In this document: piece after piece, positions 1-7,654 of the stretch
Numbering within the stretch: position 1 is the first letter of the stretch
Layout of the letters: each line of letters opens with the position of its first letter
Origin: Streptomyces sp. NBC_00576
GTDB taxonomy: Bacteria > Actinomycetota > Actinomycetes > Streptomycetales > Streptomycetaceae
Reading direction: 5' to 3'
Length of the DNA stretch: 64,000 nucleotides
NCBI RefSeq assembly: GCF_036345175.1
Contig: NZ_CP107780.1
Coordinates: 1,364,001-1,428,000 of the forward strand
The notes under the pieces: model-generated
The model's database searches: none
The model's input: the letters and a program-made list of their open reading frames with translations, nothing else
Told to the model about the DNA's origin: nothing
Program-made: the position numbers and the translations under genes

Positions 1-1450
1 TCTGCTTGCCGACGGGGTGGAAGGAACAGTCGTCGCGGATGCCGTGGACTACCGTACGGCGCAGGTCACTGTGGGGATCGGCGGACTCCTCGCCGCGCAG
101 TACGGGCTCGGGCAGGTCGATGGTGACGAAGTCGGCCAACTGCGGCACCGCTGTCTCGGCGAGTTCCTCCGCAGTGCGGCGCACGTCCAGGGTGGTGCCT
201 ATGCAGGTGCTGGCCTCGGACAGCAGCTCCAGGCGGCGGCGCGCGGCCAAGGCGTACATCCCCACGTGCGGCTCCCCCACCATCACGAGCCCTCTCGCGG
301 GAAGCGGGGATTCGAGGTGACCGTCCGTCGCGCCGTCGACGTCGGCGGTCGTGACGCCCTCGCCGCCGGCGGCGACCTGGCCGGGTACCGTGACGGAGAG
401 ATGCCCGGGCGCCACGACGCCGGGAACGGCCCCGGACGTCAGGGGGGCGAGGGCGACGGCAAGTTCGGCGGGGAGGCCCGGCGGCACGTCGCCCTGGTGC
501 CGCACGGTGAAAGGCGCGCGCTGCGAGGAGGCGGAGAGGACGGCCTCGATGGCGATGCCCTCCACTCCGGAGGCGCTGGTCATCGGCCGGCTCACGAGCG
601 TGACTTGCCGGCCGTCGGGCAGGGACACGTCGACCGCGGCCCGCTGCGCGCGGGAGATCAGTTCGGCGGCCTGCTCCATGATGATCGCCCGGTCACGGGG
701 GTGCAGTTCGAGGGCCAGTTCGTCCACGCCGATGCTGCGGTAAAGGCCAACGGCGACTTCGGCTGCGGTGTCCTGGTACGCCCGCAGCAGAGCGTGCTCA
801 CGCGCGGAACTCTGCCCCAGCAGCCCCCGCTCGATGGCCTCGGCCGCCCTGCGTATCACGATGTCCAGTTCCGGATCCTCGGCGCTGCGCGGATAGCCGA
901 AGCACAGGACACCCTCGATGCGGCCGCTGAGCGGGTCGCGGACGGGAAGCGCGCGGCAGGCGCTGCCCTGGGAGCGCTCGGCGAAGTGCTCGGCACCGTA
1001 GACCCGGATGGGTTGCCGCTCCGCCAGGGCGAGACCGATGCCGTTGGTACCGGCGACCTGCTCGGCGAACACGAACCCTGGGACGCTCTGAATCGCCGGG
1101 AGGCTTCGGGCCTGCGACGGCTCTCCGAAACGCCGCAGGAGAACCGTCCCGCTCGCATCGGCAAGGGAGATGTTCATCGCGCTGCCGGCAAACCGGAGCT
1201 GCAGGCGGTCGAGCACCGGCACGGCCGCGTGGACGAGCCGGGCGTCCGGATCGAAATCCTCCCGGAAGGGAAGGTCGGACTGGTCCGGCGACAGCCCCAT
1301 GGACCGGCACCGCTGCCAGGAATTCAGGATCGACGTGCGCACACCCGCCTCGACCGGCTCCCCCTGCAGGAACCGCTCACGGAAACGGGTGGGTCCCGTG
1401 CCCTCTGTCGCACGCCCCGTGGGTACTGGTTCGCCGCCGGACGGAACCAC
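1..1450 (-). CDS. GAF-domain sensor protein (probable SpoIIE-type phosphatase), 3' end outside window
   Basis: About 483 codons are visible and the frame leaves the window without a stop. The N-terminal half resembles the sensory region of AcoR-like regulators: a segment with ILNSWQRCRSMGL, then a GAF-like domain with AEQVAGTNGIGLAL. After a linker, a second GAF begins at RRRLELLSEASTCIGTTLDV, wording typical of the GAF that precedes the PP2C/SpoIIE phosphatase domain in large Streptomyces signalling proteins. The start chosen is GTG at 1448-1450, just after an in-frame stop and a GAGCGAGG-like ribosome site. A role in stress or sigma-factor signalling is inference. The catalytic part, if present, lies outside, so the phosphatase assignment is unproven. 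Confidence 0.75.
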   Translation of the reverse strand, partial: MVPSGGEPVPTGRATEGTGPTRFRERFLQGEPVEAGVRTSILNSWQRCRSMGLSPDQSDLPFREDFDPDARLVHAAVPVLDRLQLRFAGSAMNISLADASGTVLLRRFGEPSQARSLPAIQSVPGFVFAEQVAGTNGIGLALAERQPIRVYGAEHFAERSQGSACRALPVRDPLSGRIEGVLCFGYPRSAEDPELDIVIRRAAEAIERGLLGQSSAREHALLRAYQDTAAEVAVGLYRSIGVDELALELHPRDRAIIMEQAAELISRAQRAAVDVSLPDGRQVTLVSRPMTSASGVEGIAIEAVLSASSQRAPFTVRHQGDVPPGLPAELAVALAPLTSGAVPGVVAPGHLSVTVPGQVAAGGEGVTTADVDGATDGHLESPLPARGLVMVGEPHVGMYALAARRRLELLSEASTCIGTTLDVRRTAEELAETAVPQLADFVTIDLPEPVLRGEESADPHSDLRRTVVHGIRDDCSFHPVGKQ

Positions 1451-1580
1451 GCTCAGCCTCGCTCACACCTTAGATAGTCCACATTTCGGAATTATCCGAT
1501 ATTGACGAGGATACGGGCATCCGGGATATGAGTCACGGTTCGTAAGATCTCTCACGCACGGTAACCGGACTGGTCGGTTG

Positions 1581-2549
1581 TCACAGGATGGCGACGGGGT
1601 TTACGGGCGAGCCCGTCCCGCCCGGGACGTTCAGGGGTGCCACGACGAGCAGGAACTTGTGCCGCCCCGCCTCGGCGGTCGCCGCGGAGAGCTCTTCAAG
1701 GTCGAGGTTGTCCAACAGCGGCACCCCCATCGCGGCCACCGCCAGCGCGTGGACCGGCGAATGCACGCCGTCCACGGGCGAGGGCCGTACATCGCTGTCG
1801 CCGTCCCCGCCGAGCAGCGCGATGCCACGCTCGGCCAGCAGCGGTACGGCGTCCACGTGGAAGCCGGCGCTCGCCGTGTCGGGGTCCCAGGAACCGAGTT
1901 CCCCGCGGCGACGGACATGCCCGGAGCGCATCAGCACCGCGTCGCCCTCGCCGATCGTCACATCGAGCGCCTTCTCCGCAGCGATGATGTCGTTCGCGTG
2001 CACCGCTTGTCCCGGCTCCAGCCAGCGGATCCCGAAGACGGCGGGGAAGTCGAGGAGCACACCCGTCGTGACGAGGGGCCCGAGCGCCGACACCGCACCG
2101 AAGCGGGCGCCTGCGGCATCGACGAGCTCGTGTGCCGTCCGGCCGTCGTAGAGCTGCCCCCGGTAGGCGATGTGACACAGTGCGTCGAGGTGGGTGACGC
2201 CCTTGCCGTGGTAGTCGGCGCCGATGAAGTCCTTGAGGGTGGAGGGTTCCGGACTCTCCACGTCACCGAGATCGGTCATGTGGTGCAGGGCGGGCTTGCG
2301 GTTGTCCGGGCCGGCCCGGGTGTTCCAGGGCACCGCCAATTGGACGACCCTCCCGGACCGCACTCTGTGCGTGGCCCGCCGCACGCGGTCCACGGTCACC
2401 CGGTTCCAGGCACCGCGGTCGGCCGGGACCCAGCGACCCCACGTGCGAACCGCCTCGAAGAGTGCGTCGAACTCCCGACGGGAGACGGCAGGGCCGTTGC
2501 GGCTACGGGTCGGCCTGAGATTCGGGGCATCGCCGGAACTCGAACTCAT
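1581..2549 (-). CDS. Cyclase family protein (kynurenine formamidase-like metal hydrolase)
   Basis: 322 residues, the usual size for the cyclase family (Pfam Cyclase). The family's metal-binding motif HxGTHxDxxxH appears as HGKGVTHLDALCH near residues 114-126, with a later GDAVLMRSGH segment also typical of the fold. Members hydrolyse amide or cyclic ester bonds, for example N-formylkynurenine or isatin. The substrate here cannot be told from sequence. It has no signal peptide, so it is cytosolic. It precedes the GAF gene on the same strand with a 130-bp gap. This appears to be the last normal chromosomal gene before the tRNA-Pro junction. Confidence 0.85.
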   Translation of the reverse strand: MSSSSGDAPNLRPTRSRNGPAVSRREFDALFEAVRTWGRWVPADRGAWNRVTVDRVRRATHRVRSGRVVQLAVPWNTRAGPDNRKPALHHMTDLGDVESPEPSTLKDFIGADYHGKGVTHLDALCHIAYRGQLYDGRTAHELVDAAGARFGAVSALGPLVTTGVLLDFPAVFGIRWLEPGQAVHANDIIAAEKALDVTIGEGDAVLMRSGHVRRRGELGSWDPDTASAGFHVDAVPLLAERGIALLGGDGDSDVRPSPVDGVHSPVHALAVAAMGVPLLDNLDLEELSAATAEAGRHKFLLVVAPLNVPGGTGSPVNPVAIL

Positions 2550-2986
2550 CCGTACTCACCGTTCCCAGGCCGAAGAGGTCATCCTCGTGACGAGAAATCC
2601 AGCTTTGCATGTTCACGAGGCCTCTGTCCGACCGGTGATCACTGTCCCGTGTCATCGATGTCTGATCGTGTGCGGCCAGAGGTTGACGGCGTAGCGAGGA
2701 GTTTCGGGGACGTGCTGCGTCCATGTGTACCCCCGTCGGCGCGGAGAGCACCGCTCCATGGTCCGGGCGGGTCGGGCCATGGCCCGACCCCGGCCCGGCG
2801 GCGATGCGGACGCGCACGCACTGGTGCGGCACACCTTCGCCTGCACGAAGACCGGCTGCAACCCCTTACTTTCGCCGACTTCCGAGCAAGGGCCGATGAG
2901 CGGCATGCTCAACGCCGAAGCCGGGACCAGACCTACGCGAAGAAGGGCCCCCACAGGCTCTCGCCTGCGAAGACCCTTCGCACCGT
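2550..2986. other. Gene-free stretch before the tRNA-Pro fragment
   Basis: No convincing coding region was found on either strand; the short open frames have no recognisable protein and no ribosome site. The last part (2942-2979) can fold into a hairpin with outer arms GAAGGG/CCCTTC and an inner CAGGC/GCCTG stem. This lies just beyond the 3' end of the tRNA-Pro fragment and is probably its old terminator, although no clear T-run follows. Confidence 0.5.
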
Positions 2987-3027
2987 CGGGACGACAGGAT
3001 TTGAACCTGCGACCCCTTGACCCCCAG
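2987..3027 (-). tRNA. 3' half of tRNA-Pro(GGG): attachment-site remnant
   Basis: On the minus strand the DNA reads CTGGGGGTCAAGG (anticodon loop and 3' stem), then a T-arm with TTCAAAT and the acceptor strand CGTCCCG. This is the 3' half of a Streptomyces tRNA-Pro. The 5' half (expected acceptor CGGGACG) is absent: the sequence upstream of the anticodon loop is unrelated. Truncation exactly in the anticodon loop is the signature of a tyrosine-recombinase junction; pSAM2 is known to integrate in a tRNA-Pro. The host side is to the left and the inserted DNA to the right. Confidence 0.8.
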
Positions 3028-3184
3028 GAGCAGGGGGCATCCCTTTTGTCTATACATACAGCGAGAAATCAGGGTGCACAGCGTGCGGTGGCGCGCGTGC
3101 CGTTCAGGTGCGCGGACACCGTCTGGTCCCCAACTGGTCCCCATGGGGCATGTCCGTGACACGCGTGCAACGGTCGCCGCCGGG

Positions 3185-5473
3185 TCAAGAGGCCGGCTCG
3201 CCAGAGCTCGTCACGGCGTGAGACTTTGCGACCTTGCGCCTGAGCTCGCGGATGATGTCCTGCCATTGCCAGGAATCGCTGCCGCACCACTGTTCCTCAT
3301 CGACCGGCTGCCAGGCCGCCAGCTCCTCCAGATGGGTGATCATCGTGGAGGTGTCGGTGTCGGGGACTTCGCTCTTGCCGTCGAGCCGCCGTTTGATGTC
3401 GTGCAAGCGGTGAGCCGCACGGTAGTAGGACAGCTGGGAGTCGGTGAGCCTGCGTAGAGCGTAGCCACCACACTTGCTGCACCAGTCGAAGTCGGTGCGC
3501 GCCATGAGGTCGGCAACGGTGAGGAGGTCGTCGCCGGCCACAACAGCGCGTTCGTGGGCGTGCCGGCAAAGTGGCGAGTGACCCTTGCCCTCGATCAGGG
3601 GGTTGGCGTTGGTGGTGTAGAGCTGAACGGCGGCCAGGGGCCCCAGAGGGAGGCCGCTGCCGCTTCGCCAGCGGTCGCTGCTCCGCGGCCGGAAAGGCGC
3701 GAAGTCGAGGTGGTCCTCCGTGAGCAGGCCGTGCCATACCGCCACCGGCAGCCCGCTGGCCCGGTCTGTGTCCAGGCTCCGCAGGTCGTGCGCGCCGCGC
3801 GCCAGGGCAAGCAGACGCAAATTCAGGTCGCGGTCTTCGGTGCCGTAGGTCTGGCGGAGGGTCTGGCGTCCGCCCTCGGCGAGACCCAGACCTGCACCGA
3901 AATGCGGATCATGGTCGCGCCGGCCGGGACCGGGCCGCTGAGCATCACGTGCCTCGGGCCCGGGACTGCTTTCCGGCTCCTCCAGGCCGATCACGCTTGC
4001 GGGCAGGTCGCGGGCTCCTGCGATGAGGACGCCCAGCCACCCCTTGGCCAGCCGTCTCTCGATGGTGTCGAGAGGCAGGACTTCCGCTCCCTCGCTCGCC
4101 GAGAAGACCAGGTACAGCTGGTCGGCACCAGGCGCCAACGTGCGCAGCGCACGGATGTGATCGTGGGTGACAGGGCGTCGGTCGAAGACCGGGGTGTCGT
4201 CGAAGATGCCCGGGCGGACGGTGCCTGGCTGCGTTCCCGGACCACTGTCGCGCTCGGGCAGATCCGCTGCCCCGTCGGCTGGGCTGCACGGGAGGTCGCC
4301 CGCCGGGCCAAGGAGCCGTTCGGCGACGAGATCAGGGACTTCCAGTGTGAGGACGCGGCTCCCCCAGTCAGCATCGATGGTCCACGTGACCAGCACACCG
4401 AGCGTCCACGCGTCCAGACCCTCCAGGAAGTCCCGCCCATCATGCCGTCGCGAGATTTCGGACGCTTCCGGCACGTGCGCCGTCACCCGACGCGGCGGAG
4501 CCCCGTCCGCCGACTTCGCTGCCGCCCGGGCCCGTTCCTCCCAGGACTCGATCAGGCGCGCGGCCTCGGCTCGGGCCACGTCGTAGCCCTTCCGGTTACT
4601 GCGGATGCCTCGCACGATGTCGTACGAGAGGTAGGCACGCGCCTTCGGCCCTTCCCAGGGTCGTCCGGCCGCGTTCTGCCACCGGCGCCACAGGTCCACG
4701 AGTGCCGCAGATACCCGGCTGTTGCCGCCGAGCACCGCGAAGGCCGGGGCCGCGCACGGCAGCTCGGGCATGCGGAGCGTCGATGCGGCAGCAGCTACAA
4801 CGAGTTCCTCCGGGTTCGCGAACCGGGCCGCCTGGGCCCGCAACGTCTCCAGGTATCGCATCTTCGCCGTCAGCGACGGCTTCGCCCACTCCTCCAGCCA
4901 GGGAAAGTGAGCGAGGACGGCCCGTGCCCGATACAGGCTCCGTCCCGCGCCGCGCCAATGGGAGAAGACCAGGCCCCACAGTTGTTCGGCGTCTTCACGT
5001 GCATCCCGTACCGATGCGCCGCATTCCGCCTCCTCGTCGTCATCACCTTCAAGACTCTGTCCAGCACGAAGAAGCACAGCGGCGTCCCGTGCCTCCTCGT
5101 CGGTCCAGCATTCGTCCTCGTCCGGCTCCGTGTAGGACTGCAACTGGTACAACAGGCCGGCCCCGCCCAGAGCCCGCAGGAACATGCCCAGCCCGGTAGT
5201 CGACCGGCCCCCGACACCCCATGCGGCGCACCGCGAGCACAGCCGTCGCAACGTCGTCGCTTCCAGCGGCACGTCGACAGTTCTCACGTCGGACGTACGC
5301 AGCTGTCCGCACTGCCTGTCCACATGCAGACTGGCCCCCTTGCTCTTGGCCGAGTACACCGTGATCAACGAGCCCTCGAACGGCCCGAGTGGAACATCAG
5401 CCATCGACAACTTGCCACCCACAAGTCCCCCCATCCCTCTTCCTCGAAGACTAGAACCAAGCAACACCTTCAC
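3185..5473 (-). CDS. Large hypothetical protein with zinc-ribbon-like motifs at both ends
   Basis: 762 residues, not recognised. Two similar cysteine motifs frame it: His50-x4-Cys55-x23-Cys79-x2-Cys82 near the N-terminus and His632-x3-Cys636-x28-Cys665-x2-Cys668 near the C-terminus. Each follows a short beta-like stretch (TVYSAKSKGA and QLYTTNANPL), suggesting an internal duplication of a metal-binding module. The middle is rich in Ala, Arg and Glu and mostly helical, with no recognisable catalytic motif. It has no signal peptide or membrane segment. It is the first gene inside the tRNA-Pro junction and has no operon partner on its strand. The start could be 5473 or one of the downstream ATGs at about residues 14 or 24. 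Function unknown; a defence role is only suggested by context. Confidence 0.7.
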   Translation of the reverse strand: MKVLLGSSLRGRGMGGLVGGKLSMADVPLGPFEGSLITVYSAKSKGASLHVDRQCGQLRTSDVRTVDVPLEATTLRRLCSRCAAWGVGGRSTTGLGMFLRALGGAGLLYQLQSYTEPDEDECWTDEEARDAAVLLRAGQSLEGDDDEEAECGASVRDAREDAEQLWGLVFSHWRGAGRSLYRARAVLAHFPWLEEWAKPSLTAKMRYLETLRAQAARFANPEELVVAAAASTLRMPELPCAAPAFAVLGGNSRVSAALVDLWRRWQNAAGRPWEGPKARAYLSYDIVRGIRSNRKGYDVARAEAARLIESWEERARAAAKSADGAPPRRVTAHVPEASEISRRHDGRDFLEGLDAWTLGVLVTWTIDADWGSRVLTLEVPDLVAERLLGPAGDLPCSPADGAADLPERDSGPGTQPGTVRPGIFDDTPVFDRRPVTHDHIRALRTLAPGADQLYLVFSASEGAEVLPLDTIERRLAKGWLGVLIAGARDLPASVIGLEEPESSPGPEARDAQRPGPGRRDHDPHFGAGLGLAEGGRQTLRQTYGTEDRDLNLRLLALARGAHDLRSLDTDRASGLPVAVWHGLLTEDHLDFAPFRPRSSDRWRSGSGLPLGPLAAVQLYTTNANPLIEGKGHSPLCRHAHERAVVAGDDLLTVADLMARTDFDWCSKCGGYALRRLTDSQLSYYRAAHRLHDIKRRLDGKSEVPDTDTSTMITHLEELAAWQPVDEEQWCGSDSWQWQDIIRELRRKVAKSHAVTSSGEPAS

Positions 5474-5840
5474 CCCTTCCAGACGTCAGAACGGCCTCCG
5501 CCGAAAGACGCCGCTTCATCATTTGCACGCTCGTCGTCAACACCGACACCGCAAGGCCACCGCGTGTAGCGGGCACTGGTCCCCAGCCTTGGTCCCCAGG
5601 TCGACGCCGCATCTCTCGCACCTCTGCGCACACTCAGGCACACACCCGCACTGCGAGAACGTGACCTCAGCGGCGAAGCACCGAAAATGCATGCGCCTCG
5701 GACAAGAAGATCGTGGCGTCCGCCAACGAACGCAGACAATGATCAGGAGAAACACCGGTTTGGCCAACCGGCGATCCCGTGTTACAAGCACCAGGCGTAG
5801 CAGCCAGCGCGGATGCCCGAGAGCCGAACAGAGCAGGTGT
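5474..5840. other. Non-coding left flank of the AICE
   Basis: No gene recognised. It contains the palindrome CACCGGTTTGGCCAACCGGCG at 5753-5773, listed separately, and ends at the AICE core site. Before AICE insertion this DNA would have continued directly into position 24831, placing the promoter region of the 762-residue gene opposite the DUF4365-like gene. Confidence 0.5.
5753..5773. repeat. Palindrome CACCGGTTTGGCCAACCGGCG, copy 1
   Basis: Arms CCGGTT/AACCGG around a 5-base loop. Near-identical copies occur in inverse orientation at about 61948-61968 and at 62455-62475, each within roughly 0.1 to 1 kb of an integration module. Similarity extends some 15 bases past the arms on one side. 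Possibly a hairpin terminator or recombination-related site; function unknown. Confidence 0.5.
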
Positions 5841-5853
5841 CTTCTAAGCGCTT
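5841..5853 (+). repeat. Left AICE att core (attL)
   Basis: CTTCTAAGCGCTT matches the anticodon loop (anticodon TCT) and 3' anticodon stem of a tRNA-Arg and recurs at 24818-24830. It begins the tRNA-Arg 3' half described next. Confidence 0.8.
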
Positions 5854-5882
5854 GGCCGCAGGTTCGAGTCCTGCCGGGGGCG
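5841..5882 (+). tRNA. 3' half of tRNA-Arg(UCU) carried by the AICE
   Basis: Anticodon loop CTTCTAA, stem GCGCT, short variable loop, T-arm GCAGG-TTCGAGT-CCTGC, acceptor strand CGGGGGC and discriminator G. The 5' partner strand should contain GCCCCCG and an AGCGC anticodon stem; upstream DNA has neither (GGTGT gives only a wobble-rich stem). The tRNA is therefore not intact. AICEs carry such halves on attP to rebuild the target tRNA after insertion. A rho-independent terminator follows at 5891-5916. Confidence 0.75.
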
Positions 5883-5890
5883 CAAGTCTC

Positions 5891-5916
5891 CGCCCTCCCA
5901 TCGGGAGGGCGTTTTT
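5891..5916 (+). terminator. Rho-independent terminator after the tRNA-Arg half
   Basis: Perfect stem CGCCCTCCC/GGGAGGGCG with a 3-base loop followed by TTTTT; a canonical tRNA terminator on the plus strand. Confidence 0.85.
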
Positions 5917-5946
5917 GCTGGTCACAACAAGTTTCACTCGTACGCC

Positions 5947-5995
5947 ACAGCCCCGGACACTCCCCCGACGATCAAGGGGCAGGTTCCGGGGCTGT
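5947..5995. terminator. Inverted repeat between att and int
   Basis: Arms ACAGCCCCGGA (5947-5957) and TCCGGGGCTGT (5985-5995), 11 of 11 complementary, with a 27-base loop. It lies downstream of the int stop on the minus strand. It may terminate int transcription or serve as recombinase arm sites; the sequence alone cannot decide. Confidence 0.45.
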
Positions 5996-6062
5996 CCGGC
6001 TGTCACCGGGTTTTCGCGGGTGGCCGTGTCGAATACGTGTCGAAGTTCTCGGCGAGAAAACC

Positions 6063-7457
6063 TCAGCCTGCGTCGGGCAGCTCGGGGAGATCCCCCGCAG
6101 CCTCCAGGCGCCTTTTCAGGTCAGGCAACTGCCCCTCGACGCACCGAGCGTAAGTGGCCAACAGCACCGGCACGCTGTTCCCGGCCCAGTCGGCCACCTG
6201 GGCGGGCGGGATCCCGTCGTTGAGCCACTTCGTGAGGCGCGTGTGCCGGTTGTCGTACACCCGCCTCCCTGTGGGCGACTCGAAGACGTGCGGGGCCAAG
6301 ACCGCCTTGCGCGCACTGCGCCAGGCCCGGCGGATGACCGAACCCGCGAGGATGCCGCCCGTCTCCCCCTGGAACAGCAGATCACCGGGCTTGAGCTGTT
6401 CGTCCTCGATGTGCTGCCGCAGGATGCGCGTCAAGGCGGGATGCCCCGGCACGGTGCGCGTCTCGCCCTCGGCACGGCCCTTCAGGTCGCGTTCCTCGTG
6501 GATCTCTCCGGTGTCGGTCCACTGCTTGCCGACCTCCGGGGTCGCCGTATGGATCAGCAGCTCACACCATTGGTCCCCAGCGTCGGGGCCGGGCAGCGTC
6601 ACGTCCTGCACGCGCATGGCTATGGCTTCCTCCGGTCGCAGAGCGCAGTAGTACAGCGTGGCGAAGCACGCGTGCAGCCGCTTTCCTCCACGGGGCCGAC
6701 GCCGGATCCAGTCGAGGAGTGCCGCCGCCTGGTCCGCATTCATCAAGGACCGCTTGTCCACGGCGTTGCTGGTCTTGGTGACAGTCGTCGACTCCTTCCC
6801 CTTGGGAAGGGGATTGGTCCGCAGGATGCGCCGCCGGATCGCGTGCTTCATGACGACGTTGAGGATCCGGCGGTGACGCTTCTTCGACCAGGCCGCCGCC
6901 TGCTTGCCGTCGAGGCGCGTGTCGACGGCTCGCAGGACCTCATCGACCTTCTCTGCCTCCTCCCAGGCCGAGACCGGCAGGGAGTTGCGCTCCACCCACC
7001 TCAGGATGGTCACCACGTCTCGCGGGGCGTCCGCACGGCGGGTCGCGTTGAACGCCCATTCGCGCAGCGCGGTCCGCACGGCCACCGGGGCGAACTGAGT
7101 CGGCTGGACCCGCAGCAGCGCGATGGTGACCGCTGTCAGGGTCTTGGCCGTGTTCTTGCGGCTGTTGCCGCCGAGCTCCGGCCAACGGGCATCCACGTAC
7201 TCGACGGCGAACGTGTACCAGCTCATGGAAGCCGACTTGGAACGGTGGGACACCGGCAGCCCGGTGGCGATGACGAAGGCCTCACCCTTCCCCGTGGCCC
7301 GGATCAGTTCGGAGCGGAAGCCCTCAGCAAGCGCAACGGTGCCGAAGGGTTCACGCCAGCGCTTGTCCGCGACCACCCAACGCACCGTGTACGTGGTCTT
7401 CCGGGCACCCTTGTACGCGAGGATCTTGTAGACCTTCACGTCGTACGTGGTCTCCAT
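6063..7457 (-). CDS. int: AICE tyrosine site-specific integrase
   Basis: 464 residues. The C-terminal catalytic domain of tyrosine recombinases is visible: Box I Arg in ALRPEEAIAM, Box II as VYDNRHTRLT, and the nucleophile Tyr in LLATYARCV near the end. The usual first His of Box II is a Tyr, a substitution also found in related actinomycete integrases. The N-terminal part carries an SAM-like core-binding domain. It catalyses strand exchange between attP and attB and, with Xis, excision. The ATG shares one base with the xis stop, so the two are translationally coupled. The gene lies about 180 bp from the left att half, the normal AICE arrangement. Confidence 0.93.
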   Translation of the reverse strand: METTYDVKVYKILAYKGARKTTYTVRWVVADKRWREPFGTVALAEGFRSELIRATGKGEAFVIATGLPVSHRSKSASMSWYTFAVEYVDARWPELGGNSRKNTAKTLTAVTIALLRVQPTQFAPVAVRTALREWAFNATRRADAPRDVVTILRWVERNSLPVSAWEEAEKVDEVLRAVDTRLDGKQAAAWSKKRHRRILNVVMKHAIRRRILRTNPLPKGKESTTVTKTSNAVDKRSLMNADQAAALLDWIRRRPRGGKRLHACFATLYYCALRPEEAIAMRVQDVTLPGPDAGDQWCELLIHTATPEVGKQWTDTGEIHEERDLKGRAEGETRTVPGHPALTRILRQHIEDEQLKPGDLLFQGETGGILAGSVIRRAWRSARKAVLAPHVFESPTGRRVYDNRHTRLTKWLNDGIPPAQVADWAGNSVPVLLATYARCVEGQLPDLKRRLEAAGDLPELPDAG

Positions 7458-7654
7458 CAGGCGGCGTCCTCACGGTCGTCGAGCCAGTGGTCGAGATCGC
7501 TCCGCCGGATCCTGAGGTCGCCGTTCGGGAGCTTGATGCAACGGGGCGCACGCCGCTTCGCCCGCCAGTCGTAGAAGGTCGAGCGCGAGACGTTCAGCTC
7601 CTCGCAGACCTCGGCGAGGGTGAGCATGCTGCGTGCCCGGATGGCCGTGGTCAT
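7457..7654 (-). CDS. xis: AICE excisionase (AlpA/MerR-type helix-turn-helix)
   Basis: 65 residues from ATG at 7652-7654. A small winged helix with LTLAEVCEELNVSRSTFYDWRAK (recognition helix) and RIRRSDLDHWLDD matches the excisionase family that binds near att and directs Int to excise. The start overlaps the rep stop as ATGA and the stop overlaps the int start, giving a rep-xis-int block as in pSAM2, where these three form one operon controlled by an activator. A longer upstream reading in this frame lies inside rep and is rejected. Confidence 0.9.
   Translation of the reverse strand: MTTAIRARSMLTLAEVCEELNVSRSTFYDWRAKRRAPRCIKLPNGDLRIRRSDLDHWLDDREDAA

Noticed and set aside
17..1477. Long plus-strand open frame of 486 codons
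   Set aside because: It is antisense to the GAF-domain gene; its product has no recognisable family and the minus strand gives clear GAF motifs.
3554..5569. Long plus-strand open frame opposite the 762-residue gene
   Set aside because: High-GC antisense artefact; composition rich in Arg/Gly/Pro/Gln without motifs, while the minus strand has the duplicated Cys motifs.
5800..5882. Complete tRNA-Arg
   Set aside because: The 5' acceptor and anticodon strands do not pair with the 3' half; only the 3' half is genuine.
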